5,222 nucleotides of DNA from Caldilinea sp. (GTDB lineage: Bacteria > Chloroflexota > Anaerolineae > Caldilineales > Caldilineaceae): NCBI GenBank assembly GCA_026389955.1, contig JAPLGY010000002.1, positions 1 to 5,222 of the forward strand. The letters run 5' to 3'. The notes beneath the pieces were generated by a model. The model was not told where the DNA came from, did no database searches, and saw only the letters and a list, made by a program, of their open reading frames with translations. Shown here piece after piece: positions 1 through 5,222 of this stretch; position 1 is the stretch's first letter; each line of letters opens with the position of its first letter. The position numbers and the translations under genes are program-made.

Positions 1-2
1 AG

Positions 3-1151
3 CACTACGCCGATCTGGATGAGCCCATGCGGGCGCAACTTGCGGCGAGTGTGCACTGGCTTGACCTCAGGGAGTTTCCTGCGGCGGAACGTCAAACGCA
101 TGTGGCGCAGCTGAACCATCGTCTACAAACTAGTTTGAATATTACAACCGGCCCGGTATGGCAGGTTGCGTGTGTCCATGAGGGCCCCGATCAGCCGGGT
201 CGGCTCCTGATGATTGTCCATCACCTGATGATTGATTGGGTTTCATGGCCCATTCTTCTGACGGATCTGTGGCATAGGTATGAAGAGCGGTCAACCCAGG
301 AAGCAGCCCCTCCAGCAGCCCTCCAACTGCCGCCCAAAAGCAGCTCGTTCCAAGCCTGGTCAAATCGATTGCAGGCGTGTGCGCACCAGGCTGAATTCTT
401 GGAAGAAATGAGCTACTGGCTCAAAATCGGAAGCTATCCGATTCAACCGTTGCCGATCGACGAGCCAGCCAACATCGGACAGGATACACTGGCTTCTGTG
501 AAGACGGTCATCTGTCGTCTGTCGGCGGCGGAGACGCAGGCGCTTTTGCAGGACGTACCGGCGGTCTACCATACGCGCATCCATGATCTGCTGTTGACGG
601 CGTTGGCCCAAAGCCTGTTGGCCTGGCAACAGAGCCGCAACAGCGCACCTGCCAGTTTCTCCACGCTGTTGCTGGATCTGGAGCGACATGGCCGTGAAGC
701 GCTGGATGAAAGTCTGGATCTCTCGCGCTCGGTCGGATGGTTTACGTCCCTGTTTCCAGTGGCTTTGCAGGTCACCAGCACAGAGCCGGGTTCCTTGATC
801 AAATCGATCAAGGAACAACTGCGCCAGATCCCTCACAATGGCATTGGGTACGGCATTTTGCGCTATTTAAACCCTGAAACCGCCCAGCGGCTGGGGGCGC
901 TGCCCAGGGCAGAGCTCATCTTTAATTATGGAGGGCGCTTCTACGGGGGACAGACCCTGTCGCTCGGGGGCGACCAGGATCCGAATGAACCGTTGGGCTA
1001 CCGATTCCGCATCGACGGCGGTGTGATCGACGAACAGCTTCAGTTTGGGTGGAGCTACAGTCAGAAGCTCTACCAAGAGCAAACGGTGGAAGCCTTGGCG
1101 CAACGGTTTATCACGGAGCTGCGCACGTTGCTGGCTCACTGCCTGAGCGCT
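3..1151 (+). other. NRPS epimerization (E) domain, N-terminus truncated by window edge
   Basis: This domain would interconvert L and D at the alpha carbon of the last residue of the PCP-bound peptide. It is called E rather than C from several family signatures: HHLMIDWVSW at residues 65-74 (usual form HHLVVDGVSW), LERHGRE at 218-224 (usual EGHGRE), SVGWFTSLFPV at 235-245, PHNGIGYGILRYL at 269-281 and FNYGGRF at 299-305 (usual FNYLGQF). The second His of the HH motif (H66) and the Glu of the ERHGRE motif (E219), the expected catalytic pair by comparison with the tyrocidine synthetase E domain, are both present. Two normally conserved glycines are changed, to Trp71 and Arg220. Roughly the first 60-70 residues of the domain appear to lie upstream of the window. 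Whether the changed positions affect activity cannot be read from sequence. Confidence 0.9.
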
Positions 1152-3920
1152 GGGGCGGGCGGGCACACGCCGAGCGATTTTCCGGGTTGTGGACTGGATC
1201 AAGCGGGGCTGGATCAACTGATTCGTCAAATTCGCAGCGACACTTCCCGAGAGGGCAGTGGCGCGGGCGCAACCATTGCCGCAGTGTATCCACTTGCCCC
1301 TTCCCAGCAGGGCATTTTGTATGAGACCCTGTCGCAACAAGTGCTGGCACAGGGCGCAGGGGAAGCAAGCAGTCAATATCTTGAAATGTATACCTATGAT
1401 TTGCCTGGGATTTTGGATGTCACAAATTTTCAGCAGGCCTGGCAGACAGTGGTCGCGCGACATACGGCGCTGCGTACCGGTTTTTTGTGGACGGGCGTCG
1501 CCGATCCGATCCAATTTGTGCTGTCGCAGGTGCCATTGCCAATGCTGTATCACGACTGGCGCAGTGTGCCCCCCACGCAGCAGGAGGCCCAGTGGCAAGC
1601 CTATCTGCAAGAGGTGAGCGCCACCGGTTTTGATCTGGCGCGTCCTCCTTTAATGCGTCTGGCGCTTTTTCGGCTGGCAGAAGAACGGCACCGCTTCGTC
1701 TGGGCGGCTCACCACATTGTGAAAGATGGCTGGGGTACACAGATTATTTTGCGCGAGGTGATGGCGCTGTATGCAGCATACAGTACAACGCCAAATGGAC
1801 AACAGGCCGACATCGCTGCGCTGTTGTCGCCAGCGCCCGCCTATGAGCGTTACATCCATTGGCTCAAAGGACAAGATCTGGCACAGAGTGCACAATTCTG
1901 GCGGGAAGCGTTGCGCGGTTTTACACACGCTACCCCATTAGGCACCCCGCAGATCGTGACCGCAGACCAGTGGCAGGCGCTGATTGAGCCATTTCCAGGA
2001 GCCCTGCGCTTTCAGGACAGCTACCATGCGCTGCCACCAGAGATCACAGCAGCGTTGCAGAGGCTCACGCGCGAGCACCATGTGTCTCTCAACAGTGTCA
2101 TGCAGGGCACTTGGGCGATTTTGTTGAGTCGTTACAGCGGTGATAGAGATGTGTTGTTTGGCGCAACCGTCTCTGGGCGTCCCGCAGCCGTTCAAGGGGT
2201 GGAGTCGATGCTCGGTCTGTTTATCAACACCATTCCCATTCGTGTCACCGTAGAACAGGCTCAACCGCTGTGGCGCTGGTTGCAGCAACACCAGAGCCGA
2301 ACATTGGCGTTGGACGCTTATGCCTATTGTTCGGCAGGCCAGATTCACAGTTGGAGCGAACTGCCAGGTGCCGAGCCACTGTTTGACAGTGTTCTGGTTT
2401 TTCAAAACTATCCCAAAGTGAGGTCGGCAGCTGATGCGCTTGTCTTTGAATTTGTATTGAGTCCTGGATATAGTTCGCGGACGCAATATGCCTTAACCAT
2501 TCAGATAATTGTTGCAGAGAGGCTGTTGTTTCATGTTGTGGCAGATGGCTGGCGGCTGAGCCAGCATGCCGTTGCGCAGATTTTAGAGCAGTGGGCAGCC
2601 CTGTTGGTGGCCATTTGTGAAAACCCGGAGCAAACCGTTGGCCAACTTTGGGCACGGATTCCGACAGAACAAATTCCAACGGTGACGGTTGTGGAGCAAC
2701 AGCAGACACGCTCGGCGGTCATAGAGCCACGCACCCCAGAGGAGCAGGCAGTGGTCAAAATTTGGGAGAACCTGTTAGGGCTTCATCCCATTGGCATTCA
2801 GGATCATTTCTTTTTGCTGGGGGGGCACTCGCTGTCGGCGATGCAGTTGCTGGCACGGCTGCAAGCTGACTTCGGACGTCCACTGCCGCTGACGTTGCTG
2901 CTGCAATATCCGACAGTCGAAGCATTGGCGGCCTACCTGGCCCAGACGGACGAAGACAGCAGCATGCCAACCGGCAACGCAGGATGCTCGTTTGTCGTGC
3001 TGCAACCACAGGGCGATAAACCGCCTTTGTTCTGTTTACCCGGTGTCGAGGGCAACCCGAGTTATCTGCATCCGCTGGCCCATGCTTTGGGGATGGACCA
3101 GCCTGTGTACAGCTTGCAAGCTGTGGGGTTGGATGGCGTCACCGCACTTCCCGCAAGCATCGAAATGGAAGCTCTCCAGTATCTGACAGAAATCCGGCGT
3201 GTGCAACCTTGTGGACCGTATTCTTTGTGTGGCCATTCGCGGGGCGGGCGTGTCGCTTATGCCCTGGCCCAACAGTTGCGCAAGGAAGGTGAAGAGGTCA
3301 ACCTGGTAGCGATCTTGGATGCAAGTTGGCCAGGCGCTGTTTGCGACGATCTGACAACCCGAACAGACGGCGCTTTTCTGCTGAGTTTTGTAGCCCACAT
3401 GACAGAGGCGGCGTTCCATAGACAACACGCGCCGATCGCATCGCTGACGCAGGCAGGTTCACAAGAGAGAGAGAGACAAGAGGAGAAAACAACAGGGAAC
3501 ATCGCTCATCTGGACGAATCGAGCGAAGTGACCGTTGCGTGGCTTGACCAGCTGTCGCCGGCAGCGCAGATGATCTGGTTGAAAGAGCAGTTAGAACGTT
3601 TGCAAATTTTACCGGCAGGCTCAGATCCCCGTTGGGCACATGGCCTGTTTCGAGTCTATAAGAACAATCGACACACAGATGCACGTTATCAACCGACAGC
3701 GCCGATGCCGCTTGCGGTCACCCTGTTTGCTGCTCAAGATTCAACAGGTGATAGCCACCCATCCCTTGCCGAGCTGGTCGCCGGTTGGTCCCGCTTTGCT
3801 GAAGTGGAAGTCCAGGTCGTTCCAGGAAATCATTTTTCGATGATGGCAGCACCGAATGTGCAGGAGTTGGCTGCACAACTGACATGGACGCTGAACAAAA
3901 GAAGGGACCCCACGCCCTGA
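3..3920 (+). CDS. Nonribosomal peptide synthetase, C-terminal part (E-C-PCP-TE), 5' end outside window
   Basis: This is the end of a cytoplasmic NRPS assembly line. The frame is open from base 3 to the TGA at 3918-3920. The first ATG at 27 lies inside the E domain, so it is not the real start; residues here are counted from that ATG (1297 aa). Domain order is E (to about 375), C (about 418-874), PCP (about 898-972) and TE (about 987-1290). The E domain would set a D configuration on the upstream residue, the C domain would accept that chain, and the TE would release the product by hydrolysis or cyclisation. No adenylation domain lies between C and PCP, and no A-domain core motif is visible anywhere in the visible part. 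Key residues of C, PCP and TE are intact, which argues against a pseudogene. Substrate and product cannot be told from this window. NRPS identity is near certain. Confidence 0.96.
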   Translation, partial: HYADLDEPMRAQLAASVHWLDLREFPAAERQTHVAQLNHRLQTSLNITTGPVWQVACVHEGPDQPGRLLMIVHHLMIDWVSWPILLTDLWHRYEERSTQEAAPPAALQLPPKSSSFQAWSNRLQACAHQAEFLEEMSYWLKIGSYPIQPLPIDEPANIGQDTLASVKTVICRLSAAETQALLQDVPAVYHTRIHDLLLTALAQSLLAWQQSRNSAPASFSTLLLDLERHGREALDESLDLSRSVGWFTSLFPVALQVTSTEPGSLIKSIKEQLRQIPHNGIGYGILRYLNPETAQRLGALPRAELIFNYGGRFYGGQTLSLGGDQDPNEPLGYRFRIDGGVIDEQLQFGWSYSQKLYQEQTVEALAQRFITELRTLLAHCLSAGAGGHTPSDFPGCGLDQAGLDQLIRQIRSDTSREGSGAGATIAAVYPLAPSQQGILYETLSQQVLAQGAGEASSQYLEMYTYDLPGILDVTNFQQAWQTVVARHTALRTGFLWTGVADPIQFVLSQVPLPMLYHDWRSVPPTQQEAQWQAYLQEVSATGFDLARPPLMRLALFRLAEERHRFVWAAHHIVKDGWGTQIILREVMALYAAYSTTPNGQQADIAALLSPAPAYERYIHWLKGQDLAQSAQFWREALRGFTHATPLGTPQIVTADQWQALIEPFPGALRFQDSYHALPPEITAALQRLTREHHVSLNSVMQGTWAILLSRYSGDRDVLFGATVSGRPAAVQGVESMLGLFINTIPIRVTVEQAQPLWRWLQQHQSRTLALDAYAYCSAGQIHSWSELPGAEPLFDSVLVFQNYPKVRSAADALVFEFVLSPGYSSRTQYALTIQIIVAERLLFHVVADGWRLSQHAVAQILEQWAALLVAICENPEQTVGQLWARIPTEQIPTVTVVEQQQTRSAVIEPRTPEEQAVVKIWENLLGLHPIGIQDHFFLLGGHSLSAMQLLARLQADFGRPLPLTLLLQYPTVEALAAYLAQTDEDSSMPTGNAGCSFVVLQPQGDKPPLFCLPGVEGNPSYLHPLAHALGMDQPVYSLQAVGLDGVTALPASIEMEALQYLTEIRRVQPCGPYSLCGHSRGGRVAYALAQQLRKEGEEVNLVAILDASWPGAVCDDLTTRTDGAFLLSFVAHMTEAAFHRQHAPIASLTQAGSQERERQEEKTTGNIAHLDESSEVTVAWLDQLSPAAQMIWLKEQLERLQILPAGSDPRWAHGLFRVYKNNRHTDARYQPTAPMPLAVTLFAAQDSTGDSHPSLAELVAGWSRFAEVEVQVVPGNHFSMMAAPNVQELAAQLTWTLNKRRDPTP
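1278..2648 (+). other. NRPS condensation (C) domain, probably DCL type
   Basis: This domain would form the peptide bond between the upstream D-ending chain and the residue on the following PCP. Visible core motifs are C1 YPLAPSQQGILYETL (residues 421-435), C2 RHTALRTGF (478-486), C3 HHIVKDGWG (562-570) with the catalytic second His H563 and D567, C4 YERYIHWL (606-613), C5 around FGATVSGRP and LGLFINTIPIRV (711-740), and the C6 region around IHSWSELPG and VFQNYP (773-796). An E domain directly upstream and the wording of C1, C2 and the segment after C4 (KGQDLAQSAQFWREAL) suggest the DCL subtype, which takes a D-amino-acid donor. The last C3 position, usually Ser, is Gly570, a mild change. The domain is full length, about 455 residues, with no sign of decay. 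The DCL assignment is an inference. Confidence 0.92.
2649..2717 (+). other. Short C-to-PCP linker at the site where an A domain is expected
   Basis: In a normal elongation module this position would carry an adenylation domain of about 500 residues. Here it is only about 23 residues (875-897), rich in Thr, Val, Gln and Glu. The C domain ends normally (NPEQTVGQL) and the PCP begins normally (TPEEQAVVKIW), so the junction is clean and in frame. None of the A-domain core motifs, such as the P-loop-like SGTTG stretch or the TGD motif, can be found here or elsewhere in the visible protein. The absence is seen directly; whether it is natural or an assembly deletion is not decidable from this window. 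Confidence 0.85.
2718..2942 (+). other. Peptidyl carrier protein (PCP/T) domain
   Basis: This carrier domain of about 75 residues holds the growing chain as a thioester on a 4'-phosphopantetheine arm. The attachment motif DHFFLLGGHSL (residues 926-936) is canonical, with Ser935 encoded at 2829-2831 as the modified residue. The flanks also fit: EEQAVVKIWENLLGL before the motif, and a Leu-rich helix followed by YPTVEALAAYL after it. It follows the C domain after a linker of only about 25 residues, so no A domain is present to load it in cis. The codons for the GG of the motif lie in a run of seven G (2819-2825), and the frame stays intact across it. Confidence 0.95.
2985..3896 (+). other. C-terminal type I thioesterase (TE) domain
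   Basis: This alpha/beta-hydrolase domain would take the finished chain from the PCP onto its serine and release it as an acid or a macrocycle. The nucleophile elbow is GHSRG with Ser1071 (residues 1069-1073). Asp1098 in ILDAS lies 27 residues later, the same spacing as the Ser and Asp of the surfactin TE. The likely catalytic His is H1269 in GNHFSMM near the end. The N-terminal strand and oxyanion loop read LFCLPGVEGNPSYL (1001-1014), as is common in TE domains ending NRPS or PKS chains. Between Asp and His, the lid region has a strongly charged, Gln/Glu/Arg-rich stretch at about 1143-1167. Hydrolysis versus cyclisation cannot be decided from sequence. The protein ends about seven residues after the domain, so this is the natural end of the assembly line. 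Confidence 0.93.
3464..3476 (+). repeat. Short AG dinucleotide repeat inside the TE lid region
   Basis: Six AG units plus one A lie in the coding sequence of the thioesterase and encode part of a charged stretch with the core QERERQEE. The surrounding bases are also purine-rich. The frame is kept. The repeat lies in the variable lid region between the catalytic Asp and His, a place where TE domains tolerate insertions, so it may be a slippage-derived local expansion. Confidence 0.7.
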
Positions 3921-3989
3921 GCGATGCCCCAGTTGCTTTGCACTGCGTTTATATTTGTACCGAGTAGATTTTGAGAAAGAAAGCAATGT

Positions 3990-4097
3990 ATGACGAAGAT
4001 TCGGCAGATTCTCTGGAGTACAACTGTTGTACTGGTCAGTATGTTTTTCATTCTGACAGGGTTCTCTTGGTATGGGATAAAACAGCCGGTATCGGCC
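3990..4097 (+). other. Sec-type signal peptide of the hydrolase
   Basis: Residues 1-36 show a short basic start (Lys3, Arg5), a long hydrophobic core from about residue 7 to 30, and a VSA tripeptide before Gln37 that fits signal peptidase I cleavage. No lipobox cysteine is at the cut site and no twin-arginine motif is visible, so ordinary Sec export is favoured over lipoprotein or Tat export. An uncleaved N-terminal membrane anchor remains possible. Confidence 0.85.
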
Positions 4098-5156
4098 CAA
4101 CCCAATTCGAGCACATCTTTCTATCTCCCGTTGGTTGTTTGCAGCGATTGTACAAGGAACATCCCAGTCCCGACGCCTGACCCATTGCAGCCGTCGCAGA
4201 CGGCGATATATTCTGTGACCGTCACCAACGATCTGCAGTTTGGTGTAGCCGATATTATCAGCGGCACCATGCTGGCAGCGCAGGCTGATGGTGCGATCCA
4301 GGCAACGACCAACGTCAGCATCCCACTTTACCTGGATCTCTATGAGCCGGTAGGTGCATCTGCCGGCAAACGACCGGTGGTGATGTGGATGTTTGGGAGC
4401 GGCTTTGTCGACATCAACGCGAACCGTCAAGGTCGTTTTGTGCCGATTGCCCAGGAATTAGCAGCCCGCGGCTATGTCGTCGTCTCGATTGATTACCGCA
4501 CCGCCTTCCGCAACCCCGTGGTCTCGGCACAGGCGCAACCCTATCTCGACCAGATCATCACACCGGTGGACAACAGTTGGGTGCCTTTTGTCTTCCCCAC
4601 CCTGACGGAAGAACAATATGAACGAGCCATTGCTGCTGCCTACGATGATGGCCTCACCGGCCTGAACTGGATTGCATCACAAGCAGAAATACGTCAATTG
4701 GATCTGAATCGGGTGGCGTTTATGGGCTCCTCTTCCGGCACCACCACCGGGAACTCACTGGCCTATCTCTCGGATGAGATTGGCATCAGCACCCCCAAGA
4801 TTGCCGTTATGTTGCATCTGTGGGGGGGCATGGACTACTCACGCACCGATGGCCTCGACGAAATCGAAGCAGACGAAGCGAAGCTTTTCATGATCCACTC
4901 CATCGGCGACGCTGCTGCGATAGGCGGTGTCGACTACGCCAACGCCAAGGAGATGGGAGAACGCGCTGCCGCCATTGGGCTTCCCTATGAACTGCTCACC
5001 CTGCAGCCCAACCCCAATGGCATCACCCCGGCGCTCCAGGCGGGCACGGGGCATGGGCTCTCGCAGGTGCCGATCTTGGAAGCGCTCTCTGACGACGGCC
5101 AAAACACCCTTTTCCAACGGCTCGTCAATTTCTTAAATAATGCGCTGACGGAGTAG
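3990..5156 (+). CDS. Predicted exported carboxylesterase-like alpha/beta-hydrolase
   Basis: This complete 388-aa protein is probably a secreted or surface ester hydrolase; its substrate is unknown. The N-terminus is a classic signal peptide: MTKIRQ, a hydrophobic segment at about 7-30, and a likely cut after VSA at residue 36. The mature part starts with YLPLVV (45-50), then CSDC (51-54) and a Pro/Thr-rich stretch. The hydrolase core shows PVVMWMFGSGF (129-139), where the oxyanion loop is FGSGF instead of the usual HGGGF, then VVVSIDYR (163-170). The nucleophile elbow is GSSSG (246-250), Ser248 probable. Likely partners are Asp307 in SIGDA and His355 in GTGHG. The start is well fixed: an in-frame stop lies at 3972-3974 and no other start codon follows before 3990. 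A GA-rich stretch (3973-3979) ten bases upstream is a weak ribosome-binding candidate. It begins 69 bases after the NRPS gene on the same strand, so shared transcription is possible. A dienelactone-hydrolase or lipase-like family is an alternative. Confidence 0.9.
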   Translation: MTKIRQILWSTTVVLVSMFFILTGFSWYGIKQPVSAQPNSSTSFYLPLVVCSDCTRNIPVPTPDPLQPSQTAIYSVTVTNDLQFGVADIISGTMLAAQADGAIQATTNVSIPLYLDLYEPVGASAGKRPVVMWMFGSGFVDINANRQGRFVPIAQELAARGYVVVSIDYRTAFRNPVVSAQAQPYLDQIITPVDNSWVPFVFPTLTEEQYERAIAAAYDDGLTGLNWIASQAEIRQLDLNRVAFMGSSSGTTTGNSLAYLSDEIGISTPKIAVMLHLWGGMDYSRTDGLDEIEADEAKLFMIHSIGDAAAIGGVDYANAKEMGERAAAIGLPYELLTLQPNPNGITPALQAGTGHGLSQVPILEALSDDGQNTLFQRLVNFLNNALTE

Positions 5157-5222
5157 CAGCCTGAGCCCCAGCAACCGGCTGTGCAGCCTCGCTGCTGCCG
5201 GGAAAGCGAACCCTGGGTAAGC

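Noticed and set aside
27..29. ATG at 27 as the true start of the NRPS gene
   Set aside because: The frame is open upstream to the window edge, and the codons from base 3 continue normal E-domain sequence, so the protein must start further upstream.
867..1610. 247-codon open frame on the - strand inside the NRPS gene
   Set aside because: It lies fully opposite the E and C domains, whose motifs are unmistakable, and its own translation shows no family signature.
3908..3929. GC-rich stretch around the NRPS stop as a terminator
   Set aside because: Only a 4-base stem (AGGG/CCCT) can be drawn and no T-run follows.
3933..3955. Possible promoter for the hydrolase gene (TTGCTT and TATATT)
   Set aside because: The two boxes are only 11 bases apart, far short of the usual 16-18, and no better -35 element sits at the right distance. 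The TATATT alone is too weak to call.
3971..4180. 69-codon + strand frame beginning at TTG 3971
   Set aside because: It overlaps the start of the hydrolase in another frame; the hydrolase frame has a convincing signal peptide and family motifs.
3741..4430. 229-codon open frame on the - strand spanning the gene boundary
   Set aside because: It overlaps the TE end and the start of the hydrolase, both clearly coding on the + strand. Its translation is rich in Arg, His and Cys with no recognisable domain, typical of an antisense shadow.
5177..5188. Near-palindrome GGCTGTGCAGCC after the hydrolase gene
   Set aside because: The 5-base stem has a 2-base loop and no following T-run, so it is not a credible intrinsic terminator; too short to call an operator.

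Overview
The window holds two genes on the + strand and nothing convincing on the - strand. The first (about 3..3920) is the 3' part of a large nonribosomal peptide synthetase (NRPS) gene. Its reading frame is already open at the left edge, so the true start and earlier modules lie outside the window. The second (3990..5156) is complete and encodes a predicted exported alpha/beta-hydrolase (carboxylesterase-like).

The NRPS domains read in order as epimerization (E, N-terminus cut by the window edge), condensation (C, resembling the D-peptidyl-accepting DCL type), peptidyl carrier protein (PCP/T) and a C-terminal type I thioesterase (TE). The main oddity is that the terminal module has no adenylation (A) domain. 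Only about 25 residues separate the end of the C domain from the start of the PCP, where an A domain of roughly 500 residues normally sits. C, PCP and TE all keep their signature catalytic residues, so this does not look like a decayed gene. Either the last carrier is charged by a separate A-domain protein, as known for the final module of SyrE (syringomycin), or the module passes the chain to the TE without adding a residue, or the assembly lost an A domain. The E domain predicts a D-configured residue just before the terminal module.

After a 69-base gap with no convincing terminator or promoter, the second gene encodes a protein with a signal peptide and a likely Ser-Asp-His triad. Close same-strand spacing makes co-transcription with the NRPS gene plausible. 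A role in maturing, hydrolysing or detoxifying the peptide outside the cytoplasm is only an inference.

The organism is a bacterium with moderate-to-high GC. The motif YLPLVV just after the signal peptide of the second protein resembles a pattern common in secreted proteins of Chloroflexota, which gives a weak hint of that phylum. Nothing else in the window fixes the taxonomy. The last 66 bases (5157..5222) hold no gene.
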